A DNA stretch of 48,888 bases from contig CAMLLO010000033.1 in the NCBI GenBank assembly GCA_946480915.1, positions 1 to 48,888 on the forward strand, read 5' to 3'. Position numbers and translations under genes: made by a program. Source of the stretch: an uncultured Sphingobacteriaceae bacterium (GTDB lineage: Bacteria > Bacteroidota > Bacteroidia > Sphingobacteriales > Sphingobacteriaceae). Numbering within the stretch: the stretch's first letter is position 1; every line of letters starts with the position of its first letter. Below are positions 36,454-45,492 of this stretch, one piece after another. The notes under the pieces were generated by a model. The model saw only the letters and a list, made by a program, of their open reading frames with translations. It had not been told where the DNA came from and did no database searches.

Positions 36454-37028
36454 TCCAATTTAGATAAAAATGCTACGAGTTTAGCCATCGCCTTCCCGCG
36501 GTGGCTAATTTTGTTTTTCTCCTCTCCGGTCATTTCAGAAAACGTTCTGTCATAGCCCTCAGGTTTGAATATAGGATCGTAACCAAAACCCGCTTTTCCC
36601 GAGCGTTCTGTTGCAATACTTCCTTCCACACTTCCTTCAAAAAAATATTCCTGATCATCAAGAATTAAAGATATAACACAACGAAAACGAGCCGTGCGGT
36701 TTTTATTGTCTCCAAGTTTGTCTAATACCAATTGCATATTGGCCTCTGTATCTCGAGAACCTGAATAATGCGCAGAATATACGCCGGGTTCGCCATGTAG
36801 TGCATCAACTTCCAGTCCTGAATCATCAGAAAAACAATCTACTTGAAAATGATCATGTATATATCTGCTTTTTTGCGAGGCATTTTCTTCAAATGTTATT
36901 CCTGTTTCTGGAATGTCTGCAACACAGCCAATATCTTTTAAGCTTTTCAATTTAAAATTACTGCCCACCATCTCTTGCACTTCGTCAAGTTTATGTTGGT
37001 TATTTGTAGCAAATACGAGCGTTCTCAT
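36450..37028 (-). CDS. rdgB: Non-canonical purine NTP pyrophosphatase (RdgB/HAM1)
   Basis: 192 residues, normal for the family. Motifs are LVFATNNQHKLDE near the N-terminus, CFSDDSGLEVDALHGEPGV, YSGSRDTEAN, GKAGFGYDPIFKPEG and KISHRGKA. The enzyme hydrolyses ITP, dITP and XTP to monophosphates and so keeps deaminated purines out of DNA and RNA. The 3' end overlaps that of the OstA-like gene on the opposite strand by 4 bp. The gene upstream on the same strand is 48 bp away. Confidence 0.95.
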   Translation of the reverse strand: MRTLVFATNNQHKLDEVQEMVGSNFKLKSLKDIGCVADIPETGITFEENASQKSRYIHDHFQVDCFSDDSGLEVDALHGEPGVYSAHYSGSRDTEANMQLVLDKLGDNKNRTARFRCVISLILDDQEYFFEGSVEGSIATERSGKAGFGYDPIFKPEGYDRTFSEMTGEEKNKISHRGKAMAKLVAFLSKLD

Positions 37029-37076
37029 AAGTAATAAAGGAAATAGCTAAATGTAATAATGGGTTGATATTGAGAC

Positions 37077-37697
37077 TTAGAGTTTTTTCATTTCATCCCA
37101 AAATGCCCGTTTTTTATCCAGGTTACTTAACATTTCGGCGATACTGAACGTGGCCAAAATTTTTACCCCCTGATATGAAGTAATTTGATTAGACTGAACG
37201 CCATCAATGGAAAGCTGCGCCGGATTAATTCCAAAAAGAACAAGTGAGTTGCAGGCAAAAAAACTTTTTAAAGAAGAAAATGTGGCTGCAGGATAGTTGT
37301 TTAGATTTACCAGAGCAACATCTTTAATCTCTTGTTTTTTGCCTTTAAGAATGTTTGCAAGTGTCTCCAGTTCTTTTGGATCGATTGTTTTTTGCGCAGG
37401 ATCGTTGAAAAGAATAAGAATATATTTATTGTTTTCTCCCAGGTACTCATAAAACGAAGGAGGTTCAGGTTTACTTATAGCTACTTTTTGCGGTTCAACG
37501 GCCACATTTTCAAGCTCCTTAATCATTGGCACGGGTGCACTAAGGCTAACTTCACCTGTCTTTAAAACATCTTGTGATACTTCTTCTGATACTGAGCCTT
37601 CTAAAAATGCCTCAGATTTTAGGTTGTACAAATCATCCGTCATTAAAAAATTCAGGGCAAAAGGATCAGTTGTTTTCAGAGCGTTCATCTGTTGCAA
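37077..37697 (-). CDS. Unknown protein, possibly HolD/UDG-fold-like
   Basis: 206 residues. The N-terminal 75 residues are polar and probably disordered. Residues 80-206 look alpha/beta: YILILFNDPAQ, DVALVNLNNYP, SLVLFGINPAQLSI, then YQGVKILATFSIAEMLSNLD and KKRAFWDEMKKL. The last part recalls the C-terminal pattern of uracil-DNA-glycosylase-fold proteins and of DNA polymerase III psi, but key active residues of glycosylases are not seen. I offer this only as a hypothesis. It may be co-transcribed with rdgB (48 bp apart). Confidence 0.6.
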   Translation of the reverse strand: MQQMNALKTTDPFALNFLMTDDLYNLKSEAFLEGSVSEEVSQDVLKTGEVSLSAPVPMIKELENVAVEPQKVAISKPEPPSFYEYLGENNKYILILFNDPAQKTIDPKELETLANILKGKKQEIKDVALVNLNNYPAATFSSLKSFFACNSLVLFGINPAQLSIDGVQSNQITSYQGVKILATFSIAEMLSNLDKKRAFWDEMKKL

Positions 37698-37739
37698 AAA
37701 TAGATCTATTCTGTTAAAAATAGTTAAAACATATAAACG

Positions 37740-37772
37740 TTGTTAATACGGCTTTAATTTCGATTACCTTTA
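37740..37772 (+). promoter_or_regulatory. Candidate promoter for the SurA-like gene
   Basis: TTG at 37740-37742 and TACCTTTA at 37765-37772 are 22 bp apart, within the range of Bacteroidetes promoters; the last base of the -7 box deviates from TAnnTTTG. A transcript from here would have a leader of about 125 nt before the ATG at 37904. Confidence 0.35.
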
Positions 37773-37903
37773 CACAATACTAATTTGATTAATTGTTGAT
37801 TAATAGATTATATCTGATATTTTTGCGACAGTCCTTCGCAAAATAAATAAGCAGCATTGGAATTGTTTTTATAGGCCCATAAGCCTTAACTTTTATAAAT
37901 AGA

Positions 37904-39253
37904 ATGAAGAATTTTTTAAGCCTAATATTTTTATTACTTACCTCTTTTAGTACTCTTTTCGCACAAAATATTACCATCAATAAAATCGTGGCAATTGTTG
38001 GTGAAAACATTATCCTTCAATCGGATATTGACAGAGAGTATGCAGATTATGTTGCACGTGGCGGAGCAGATAACAAGGAAATAAAATGCTACATAGTTCA
38101 GCAAATGCTTACTCAAAAGTTGTTAACCCAACAAGCAGTAATTGACTCTGTAACGGTAACCGAGGATGAAATTACGAATGAAGCCGACCGCAGAATGCGT
38201 GCGCTGATTCAACGGGCAGGTGGTCAGGAAAGATTGGAGCAATTCTTAAATCGTTCGGTAATTCAATATAAAGATCAAATTCGACCGGATATCAGAGAGC
38301 AGCTTGTCGCGAATAAAATGCAGGGAAAAATTACCGAGAATGTTAGTGTAACTCCACTCGAGGTGAAACGCTTTTTTGAATCTATTCCCAAAGATAGTCT
38401 GGAGTATTATAATGCTGAAGTTGAGGTAGGTGAAGTGGTTATGTATCCAAAACTTACGAAGAAGGAAAAAGAACCTTTTCACGACAAAGCAGAATCATTG
38501 CGTCTTCGCATAAAAGGCGGAGAAGATTTTGCAACCCTGGCTCGTTTATATTCTGAGGATCCCGGTTCTGCAACCGAGGGAGGAGATTTAGGTTTTTTCG
38601 ATCGTACCGTTATGGTAAAAGAATTTACCGCCACGGCCTTCAAATTAAAACCTGGCGAAGTCTCTAACGTTTTTGAAACGGAGCATGGTTTCCATATCCT
38701 GCAGGTAATAGAGAGACGAGGCGAGCAGGTTCATGCACGTCACATACTTATAAAAACCAGTCCTACAACTTCCAGTTTAGAGCGTACTAAGGCAACTATC
38801 GATACTATCTACCAGAATGTGGTCAATAAAAAACTTCCATTTTCTACCGCAGCATCACTTTATTCGGATAATAACGAAACCAAGTACAACGGTGGAATGA
38901 TGCTGAATTCGGAAAATGTTCAAAGCAGAACTACCTATATCCCGACAAACTTGTTAGAACCATCAGTTTTTCTAACCATCGATACAATGAAAGTTGGCTC
39001 CTATTCTAAGCCAGACCTGTTTACTGCCCGCGATGGAAAACAAGGATACCGCTTTTTGTATCTTAAATCTAAAACCGAGCCTCACCAGGCAAGTTTAGAT
39101 TTAGATTTTCCAAAAATCAAGGAACTCGCTTATACGGATAAAGTGAACCGTACCGTTAGTGAGTGGTTTGAAAAGAAGCGCGGTACTACTTATGTAAAAA
39201 TAGATCCTGAGTATCAAACTTGTTCTAATATGAAACCTTGGGTATCTAAATAA
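37904..39253 (+). CDS. SurA-like periplasmic peptidyl-prolyl isomerase
   Basis: 449 residues with a signal peptide (MKNFLSLIFLLLTSFSTLFA). The N-terminal SurA-type chaperone region (ITINKIVAIVGENIILQSDI) is followed by two rotamase (PPIC) domains. The first, about 165-275, is clear (LARLYSEDPGSATEGGDLGF, FETEHGFHILQV). The second, about 278-385, starts VHARHILIKTSP but lacks several usual residues and is probably not catalytic. SurA proteins escort outer membrane beta-barrel proteins across the periplasm. The moxR gene follows after 9 bp and is surely co-transcribed. Confidence 0.9.
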   Translation: MKNFLSLIFLLLTSFSTLFAQNITINKIVAIVGENIILQSDIDREYADYVARGGADNKEIKCYIVQQMLTQKLLTQQAVIDSVTVTEDEITNEADRRMRALIQRAGGQERLEQFLNRSVIQYKDQIRPDIREQLVANKMQGKITENVSVTPLEVKRFFESIPKDSLEYYNAEVEVGEVVMYPKLTKKEKEPFHDKAESLRLRIKGGEDFATLARLYSEDPGSATEGGDLGFFDRTVMVKEFTATAFKLKPGEVSNVFETEHGFHILQVIERRGEQVHARHILIKTSPTTSSLERTKATIDTIYQNVVNKKLPFSTAASLYSDNNETKYNGGMMLNSENVQSRTTYIPTNLLEPSVFLTIDTMKVGSYSKPDLFTARDGKQGYRFLYLKSKTEPHQASLDLDFPKIKELAYTDKVNRTVSEWFEKKRGTTYVKIDPEYQTCSNMKPWVSK

Positions 39254-39262
39254 CTGGTAAGG

Positions 39263-40225
39263 ATGACATTCAATTCGGATATAGAAGCAGTAGATGCGCT
39301 CTGCGCATCTTACAAAAAGATTCGTGAAGAAATTGCTAATGTTATCGTTGGACAGGATGAGGTTGTAAAATCTGTCCTGATTTCTATTTTCAGCAACGGG
39401 CATTGTTTGCTGGTTGGTGTACCCGGTTTGGCTAAAACCCTTTTAGTGCAAACAGTTTCCCAGGTTCTTGATCTTTCTTATAATCGCGTTCAGTTCACTC
39501 CGGATTTAATGCCTTCAGATATTGTCGGCTCAGAGATCCTAGGAGAAGGCAGAACATTTAAGTTCATTAAAGGCCCCATCTTTTCAAATATTATACTTGC
39601 TGATGAAATAAACAGAACTCCTCCTAAAACTCAGGCAGCGTTGCTTGAAGCGATGCAGGAGAAAATTGTTACTGTAGGTGGGCAAGCCTACCCTTTGCCA
39701 AAGCCATTTTTTGTTTTAGCCACTCAAAACCCAATCGAGCAGGAAGGAACCTATCCTCTGCCTGAAGCTCAGCTAGACCGCTTCATGTTTAATGTATTTC
39801 TGTCTTATCCGTCATTTAAGGAGGAACTTCAGGTTGTAAGAAATACTACAGCAAACCGCAATGTGAAACTTGAAAAGATTTTAAATGCCGAAGAGATCAT
39901 TTACTTTCAGCAATTAGTCAGGAATATCCCTGTAACGGATAATGTGTTGGAGTACGCCGTTTCTTTAGCAGCTAAAACCCGCCCGAATACCGAAACTGCA
40001 ACTGAAGAAGTGAACAAGTTTTTGAGCTGGGGTGCTGGTCCAAGAGCCTCTCAATACCTTGTTCTTGGCGCTAAATGCCATGCTGCTATCTCTGGAAAAT
40101 ACTCCCCTGATATCGAAGATGTACAAGCAGTGGCGGAGCCAATATTAAGACATCGGATTGTTAGAAATTATAAAGCGGAAGCCGAAGGCGTTTCTACCGA
40201 AGATATTATCAAACGTCTGCTATAA
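39263..40225 (+). CDS. MoxR-family AAA+ ATPase
   Basis: 320 residues. Walker A is GVPGLAKT at 52-59, Walker B is in NIILADEINRTPPKTQAALL, sensor 1 in VLATQNPIEQEGTYPLPEAQ, and the arginine-rich end is in ILRHRIVRNYKAEAEGV. MoxR ATPases act as chaperones that mature other proteins, often with a DUF58/VWA partner. Usually those partner genes follow directly; here the next gene is on the other strand, so the partner must be elsewhere. It follows the SurA-like gene by 9 bp. Confidence 0.93.
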   Translation: MTFNSDIEAVDALCASYKKIREEIANVIVGQDEVVKSVLISIFSNGHCLLVGVPGLAKTLLVQTVSQVLDLSYNRVQFTPDLMPSDIVGSEILGEGRTFKFIKGPIFSNIILADEINRTPPKTQAALLEAMQEKIVTVGGQAYPLPKPFFVLATQNPIEQEGTYPLPEAQLDRFMFNVFLSYPSFKEELQVVRNTTANRNVKLEKILNAEEIIYFQQLVRNIPVTDNVLEYAVSLAAKTRPNTETATEEVNKFLSWGAGPRASQYLVLGAKCHAAISGKYSPDIEDVQAVAEPILRHRIVRNYKAEAEGVSTEDIIKRLL

Positions 40226-40256
40226 ATACCTTAGCTCGTTAAAAAGCCTAAAAACG

Positions 40257-41141
40257 TTACTCGGGATCAACAATCTCAGGAACTTCAATATATGCTTCGC
40301 ATATGATATTCCAAACATAACCTTGCTGCACTTCCCAAATCCTGACGTAGTTATAATTCTTTGTTTTATCCTTTTTTGTGATAACTGCACGGCCATAGGT
40401 AAAAGCTAATTCGCCACTAAACGACCTGTCGGCCTTGATGGGCGTACTGCTTAAATTATACCCTTGCTTCTTCCAAAAATCCATAATTGCTTTCTTACCT
40501 GTAATGGGTTCGAAACCCGGAAAAAGAAGACGGCTTTCTTCGGCAATAAACTCCTTAAAAGCAATCGGATCATCCGCTTTAAGAATAGTGCCCATCAATT
40601 TATCCGAACTGAAAACAACATCTTCCCGTTGTTGCAATCGTTTTCCCGAACGTTGTTTTAAAAAGATCTCGTTTTTAGGATTTTGAAATACCAGAGCCGG
40701 GCTTTTTTTGGGCTTCTGATGGGGAACTCCAGCATCAATTGCAAGTTTCCACACCCCTTTGGCGTTCTGTTTCCAAACCGAAAGGTAGTCGCCATATTGA
40801 ATTTTACTTGAATCAGTCTCCTGAAAGGTATATGGCCCGCCGGTAAAGCCCCAGTCGCCACTTTTGGCTATTCGGGCAAAAACCGGGCTCCAGTTTAAAC
40901 TCCCTAAGCTATCGGATTTGCCTTTGAAATATTTTACAGCATTCACAGGCCCGGGCCTGAAGATTATGGTATTTTCATCAGAAACTGATAAAAAGCCTTT
41001 TCTTATTCCCTTCTCTTTTACCATAGCAGCAAAGTAATTTTCCGCGGAAACAAGCTGACTAACCTTATCGGTGGTTTGAGCTTCAGCAAAACCGCTTGTC
41101 AAAAGAAGAAGGAAGAAAATTCGTAGAATGGCTATGCGCAT
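40257..41141 (-). CDS. Secreted protein with two SnoaL/NTF2-like (DUF4440-type) domains
   Basis: 294 residues with a signal peptide (MRIAILRIFFLLLLTSGFAEA). Two similar NTF2-like domains are visible: about 25-145 (AENYFAAMVKEKGIRKGFLS, ending in VWKQNAKGVWKLAIDAGVP) and about 175-290 (DPIAFKEFIAEESRLLFPG, ending in IWEVQQGYVWNIICEAYIE). Each ends in the Trp-containing strand typical of the fold. Proteins of this type are often small-molecule binding or enzymatic, but no active site can be assigned. It stands alone between moxR (convergent) and cysS. Confidence 0.75.
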   Translation of the reverse strand: MRIAILRIFFLLLLTSGFAEAQTTDKVSQLVSAENYFAAMVKEKGIRKGFLSVSDENTIIFRPGPVNAVKYFKGKSDSLGSLNWSPVFARIAKSGDWGFTGGPYTFQETDSSKIQYGDYLSVWKQNAKGVWKLAIDAGVPHQKPKKSPALVFQNPKNEIFLKQRSGKRLQQREDVVFSSDKLMGTILKADDPIAFKEFIAEESRLLFPGFEPITGKKAIMDFWKKQGYNLSSTPIKADRSFSGELAFTYGRAVITKKDKTKNYNYVRIWEVQQGYVWNIICEAYIEVPEIVDPE

Positions 41142-41200
41142 TTTATATATCTCATTATTAGAGCGTGAGTTTTTTATTTTTTTTGTAGTATATCGGTGAT

Positions 41201-42661
41201 TTACACTTTGTTCCAGGTGCTGCCCTCTTTGCCGTCTTTAATCTGGATCCCGATTTCCTGCAAGCCAATCCGTATTTTATCGGAAGTGGCATAATCTTTA
41301 TTACCTTTTGCTTCCTGACGAAGTTTAATAATAAAATCCATGAGTTGACCCATGTCGTTGGTATGTGAGGTTTCTTCTTTCAGACCAAGAATATTAAATA
41401 TAAAATCGTTTATTAAGGACTTCAGTAGCTCCAAATCTTCCTTCGAAATCGCGGTATTACCGTCGTGAACACTGTTTATTATCCTTACTGCTTCAAATAA
41501 CTCGGCAATAACTGCGGGACTGTTAAAATCATCGTTCATTGCTTCATAACAGCGCTTCTGTATCCCGGCAATATCAACTTCCGAGTGATCGGAGGTTTTT
41601 AATCGATCCAGCAGCGCGCAGGCATTCATAAGGCGTTTAAAGCCTTTGTCCGAAGCGTCTAATGCGTCATTGGAAAAGTCCAGCGTGCTACGATAATGTG
41701 CCTGCAGCATAAAGAAACGCACTGCCATTGGAGAAAATCCACGTGTGAGCAGAGGATGGTTTCCCGTAAACAATTCATGCGGTAAAAATCCATTTCCAGC
41801 TGATTTAGACATACGGGCGCCATTTACAGTCAACATATTGGTGTGCAACCAATATGTCGCCGGAGTTTTATGATGGCAGGCCTGCGATTGAGCTATCTCA
41901 TTGGTATGGTGCGTAGCCGCAAGGTCCATTCCTCCCCCATGTATGTCGAAAGTTTCTCCCAGATATTTGCTGCTCATTGCCGAGCACTCAATATGCCAGC
42001 CCGGAAATCCCCATCCCCATGGTGAAGGCCAGCGCATAATATGTTCGGGTTTTGCTTTTATCCATAAAGCAAAATCCAAACGGCCGCGCTTCTCATCCTG
42101 ACCACCCAGTTCCCGGGTATTGGTCAATAGGTCATCCATGTTACGGTTTGTTAAAATGGTATAATTATTTTGCTGACTATACTTATCGACATCAAAGTAT
42201 ACACTTCCATTTACTTCATATGCGAAACCATTTTGAATAATTTCTTGAACCATTTGGATCTGCTCAGTAATATGGCCGGTTGCGGTAGGTTCGATATTCG
42301 GCGGCAGGGTGTTAAACAGCTGCATTACATCGCGAAAGCCGATGGTATAACGTTGTACAATTTCCATAGGCTCTACCTGTTCTAAGCGGGCCTTTTTCGA
42401 AAATTTATCATCTCCTTCGTCTCTGTCGCCTTCGAGGTGGCCAGCATCAGTAATATTTCTAACATATCTTACTTTAAAGCCAAGGTGCAAAAGGTATCGG
42501 TATATTAAATCAAAGGACACAAATGTGCGGCAGTTTCCAAGATGAACATCGCTATAAACTGTGGGGCCGCAAACGTACATCCCTACAAAAGGAGCATTTA
42601 TAGCTTCGAAAACCTCTTTTTTTCTTGTTAATGTATTATAAACAAGCAAATTTTTATTCAT
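41201..42661 (-). CDS. cysS: Cysteinyl-tRNA synthetase
   Basis: 486 residues. It has the class I signature HLGN at 40-43 after the zinc ligand Cys31 ([15 protein letters not shown]), a further zinc site in [11 protein letters not shown] and [15 protein letters not shown], and the KMSKS loop as RMSKS at 283-287. The C-terminal anticodon-binding helices are complete. It charges tRNA(Cys). It is probably transcribed alone, since 64 bp separate it from the EEP gene upstream on the same strand. Confidence 0.96.
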   Translation of the reverse strand: MNKNLLVYNTLTRKKEVFEAINAPFVGMYVCGPTVYSDVHLGNCRTFVSFDLIYRYLLHLGFKVRYVRNITDAGHLEGDRDEGDDKFSKKARLEQVEPMEIVQRYTIGFRDVMQLFNTLPPNIEPTATGHITEQIQMVQEIIQNGFAYEVNGSVYFDVDKYSQQNNYTILTNRNMDDLLTNTRELGGQDEKRGRLDFALWIKAKPEHIMRWPSPWGWGFPGWHIECSAMSSKYLGETFDIHGGGMDLAATHHTNEIAQSQACHHKTPATYWLHTNMLTVNGARMSKSAGNGFLPHELFTGNHPLLTRGFSPMAVRFFMLQAHYRSTLDFSNDALDASDKGFKRLMNACALLDRLKTSDHSEVDIAGIQKRCYEAMNDDFNSPAVIAELFEAVRIINSVHDGNTAISKEDLELLKSLINDFIFNILGLKEETSHTNDMGQLMDFIIKLRQEAKGNKDYATSDKIRIGLQEIGIQIKDGKEGSTWNKV

Positions 42662-42725
42662 GATAAGGTATTAATGGAGTAGAGTATACGTTCAAACTTA
42701 AATAATTGAGTTGAGATTGTTAAAA

Positions 42726-43853
42726 TCAATCAGGGTATTTTAATTCAAGATCGCTTCTAACCGGGTAATGATCAGAGAGCTTTTTGTCAATAATAATGTA
42801 ATTCTTGACTTCAAATTCAGGACTGGTAAGAATATAGTCGATTTGAAAGTTGGGAAAATCGCCGTTATAGGTAATTCCAAAGCCACTTCCTTTTTCGCGA
42901 AAGCTATTTTTCATTCCTTTTACGAGGATGTTAACGGCGTAGGAGACTGGCGTGTCATTGAAATCACCTGCAATGATATAAGGTATATTCGATCGTTCAG
43001 CATGTTCTTTCAGTATTTGAACCTGTTCGCTCCGCTTTATGAACGCATTTTTCATTCTCCGGCTTAAACGTTTAGTTGAGTTTACATCTGTATTTATTTC
43101 TTTTACATCTTTTAGATATTCATAATCTTCTGGTTGAAAATTGATAGACTGTAAATGGGCATTATAAACCCGGATTTTTTTGCCGTGTATTTTAAAATCG
43201 GCAAATAGAACGTCGTTACCATTAGACATGTTCGGAAAGTCAATTTTCCCTTTATTGTGTATGCGCAATTTTGAAAAAATTGCATAACCATTCATCTCAT
43301 AATCATTACCCGCCGATTCTTCGATATAATAATGTTGAGAGTTTAAAATCTCGGTTATGGCTTTCTTAAAATTGAATTCACCCCTTCTTCTCGCAAAAAA
43401 CTCTTGAATGCATAAAATATCAGGTTGCTCTTTGCGGATAATATCGATCATCTGATCTCTTACAGCCGTTTCATTTTTGCCGTCGAACTTTTTGAAATAG
43501 TGAACGTTCCAGGTCATTATACGTGTAATATCTTTCGAGGATTTTGGCACCTGAATGGCGTTGGATTCCCTGAAACCAATCGTACTAACGAGGAACTTCC
43601 ATCCTATAATAATTGCAAGAAAAGACAGCAGTGCAAAAAGAGGCTTTTTAAATAACCAAAGAACAGCAAAGAGGATATTGATTAAAAGAAGTGGCGGATA
43701 AGCGAGACCAATAAAGGCAATCGGCCAAAAAACCCCGGGCGATACAAACGATGCCAGGTAACTTAAAAGAAGCATTAGGGCGGCAAGAATATTTAATACA
43801 AAAAGGGTCTTTTGCAACCAACCCGGTTTTTTGACTGTCCTTCTTGACCTCAT
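42726..43853 (-). CDS. Membrane-anchored endonuclease/exonuclease/phosphatase-family protein
   Basis: 375 residues. Three hydrophobic segments at about 14-35, 40-66 and 68-92 are followed by an EEP domain from about 105: RIMTWNVHYFKKFDG, DILCIQEFFARRRGEF, VYNAHLQSI, IIAGDFNDTPVSYAV and LSDHYPVRSDLEL, with all catalytic Asn, Glu, Asp and His positions in place. It should cleave phosphodiesters, with the catalytic domain likely outside the cytoplasm; the substrate (DNA, lipid or inositide) is unknown. The ATG overlaps the stop of the preceding rhomboid gene as ATGA. Confidence 0.88.
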   Translation of the reverse strand: MRSRRTVKKPGWLQKTLFVLNILAALMLLLSYLASFVSPGVFWPIAFIGLAYPPLLLINILFAVLWLFKKPLFALLSFLAIIIGWKFLVSTIGFRESNAIQVPKSSKDITRIMTWNVHYFKKFDGKNETAVRDQMIDIIRKEQPDILCIQEFFARRRGEFNFKKAITEILNSQHYYIEESAGNDYEMNGYAIFSKLRIHNKGKIDFPNMSNGNDVLFADFKIHGKKIRVYNAHLQSINFQPEDYEYLKDVKEINTDVNSTKRLSRRMKNAFIKRSEQVQILKEHAERSNIPYIIAGDFNDTPVSYAVNILVKGMKNSFREKGSGFGITYNGDFPNFQIDYILTSPEFEVKNYIIIDKKLSDHYPVRSDLELKYPD

Positions 43854-44710
43854 TCTTTATTGCTTGCTTTGAACAACTGTTCCTTTTCTTGCTTTGTTAA
43901 ACTTTCATAACCAGACCGCGAAATTTTATCTAATATCTGATCAATTAATTCTTGTTCAGGAACTCTGCTATTAGTTATGGTAGTCGTACTGCCGCTGGCT
44001 TTTTTGACTACTTTCAATCTTCTTCTCGACTGGAAAATCTTACTCCAGTCGTTACCAGCCTGTAATTGTTTGATAAAAACGAAACCCAGAAGTGCCCCGC
44101 CAAGATGGGCGATGCTTCCGCCAGGATTTAAACCCGACAGGCCTATAATATCAATAACGACATATACCAGGGCCAAGTATTTTAATCTTACATCTCCAAA
44201 AATAAGCAGTCTGAGAGAATAATCAGGCAAAAGGGTTGCGGTGGCAACAACTATAGCCATAACACTTCCTGATGCACCAAGCAGAACCGAATTATACCTG
44301 ACTTCTTCAAAGGCGGGGAAAATGGCGTAAAACACAAGATACAGTAATGCGCCGAACAAGCCGCCGGCCAGATAAGTGAATGTAAACTGTTTCTTGTTTA
44401 AAAAATCTTCGAATATCCTTCCGAACCAATACAGCACCAACATATTGAATATAAAGTGGAACAGCTCTTCATGGGTAAACATATAAGTTATTACCGTCCA
44501 TGGCTTAAAAAGCACATCTCCATAATACCCGGGAACAGAAAGCTGTACTTTCAGCCATTCTGAAATGAAAACACTTTTGTTGAACAACCATTCCAATCGA
44601 AGAAGCCCCAATACTAAAAACACAATAGTGTTTATGCCGATAAATAAATATAACCGGCTGCCCGAATAGAACATTTTGTTCCAAAGCTCTTTAAAAATAG
44701 ACTGCCTCAT
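43850..44710 (-). CDS. Rhomboid-family intramembrane serine protease (second of a pair)
   Basis: 286 residues from ATG 44710. This start overlaps the stop of the first rhomboid gene as ATGA, so it is preferred over the longer frame starting at 44740. It has six membrane segments. Catalytic Ser147 is in LLGASGSVMA, catalytic His202 in IAHLGGALLGF, and His85 and Asn89 (HFIFN) form the oxyanion region. After the last membrane span a soluble C-terminal part of about 70 residues ends in a helical stretch (ELIDQILDKISRSGYESLTK). The enzyme should cut membrane-spanning substrates. Confidence 0.9.
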   Translation of the reverse strand: MRQSIFKELWNKMFYSGSRLYLFIGINTIVFLVLGLLRLEWLFNKSVFISEWLKVQLSVPGYYGDVLFKPWTVITYMFTHEELFHFIFNMLVLYWFGRIFEDFLNKKQFTFTYLAGGLFGALLYLVFYAIFPAFEEVRYNSVLLGASGSVMAIVVATATLLPDYSLRLLIFGDVRLKYLALVYVVIDIIGLSGLNPGGSIAHLGGALLGFVFIKQLQAGNDWSKIFQSRRRLKVVKKASGSTTTITNSRVPEQELIDQILDKISRSGYESLTKQEKEQLFKASNKE

Positions 44711-45468
44711 ATGAAACCTCCCGGCCTTCGTATACCCCAATATTTAATTAACAGGAACCCAAACAGAGCACCTCCAAGGTGTGCAAAATGAGCAACAGAA
44801 TCGCCTGAAAATTGTTTAACACCAAGGAACAGTTCTAATACTATATAACCCGGAATTAAGTATTTTGCTTTAATTGGAACAGGGATAAAAAGTAAAATTA
44901 ATTCGGCATTCGGAAACAGCATACCAAAGGCTATCAACACGCCGAATATTGCACCCGAAGCACCAAGCATTGGCATTGCGTAGATATCTCTTAGTTTTGC
45001 TCCGGCTTCCTCGCTTAAACCCTGAATATTTAATACCGCACTGTTTGTTGCAAAATCAATAGTTACGGCATTCGGGTTAACAATGGATCCCGTTATTCCG
45101 TACACCTCAATAGCCTGCACCACCATCTGCAAGGCAAGAGCGCCTAATCCTGTTATTAAATAAAAATTCAGGAAACGCTTTGAACCAAATGTGTATTCGA
45201 GTACTGGCCCAAAACTGAAAAGTGCAAACATGTTAAAAAGTATATGCATCAATGAATTCGGGCTATGCATAAACATATAGGTGATAACCTGCCATATTTT
45301 AAATGCCGGAGAATCGAAATAGTAGACTGCTAAATATTGCACCAATAACGGAAAGTCGCGATCATTGCCAATTATATGCGTAGCAATAAAAAATATTACA
45401 TTGATAATCAGGAGGTTTTTTACGACCGGCGGTATATTAGAAAAAGGTGATGATCTATAGCTATTCAT
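44707..45468 (-). CDS. Rhomboid-family intramembrane serine protease (first of a pair)
   Basis: 253 residues, six membrane segments. Catalytic Ser171 lies in LGASGAIFG, His230 in HFAHLGGALFG, and His75 with Asn79 (HILFN) completes the site. An insert of about 45 residues (roughly 122-165, with TIDFATNSAVLNIQGLSEEA) stands between membrane segments and would face the periplasm; it is absent in the neighbouring rhomboid. The start is 24 bp downstream of the mutL stop, so the genes form one minus-strand transcript mutL-rhomboid-rhomboid-EEP. Confidence 0.92.
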   Translation of the reverse strand: MNSYRSSPFSNIPPVVKNLLIINVIFFIATHIIGNDRDFPLLVQYLAVYYFDSPAFKIWQVITYMFMHSPNSLMHILFNMFALFSFGPVLEYTFGSKRFLNFYLITGLGALALQMVVQAIEVYGITGSIVNPNAVTIDFATNSAVLNIQGLSEEAGAKLRDIYAMPMLGASGAIFGVLIAFGMLFPNAELILLFIPVPIKAKYLIPGYIVLELFLGVKQFSGDSVAHFAHLGGALFGFLLIKYWGIRRPGGFI

Positions 45469-45492
45469 TCTTTTTTTAAGCGTGTAGGCGAA

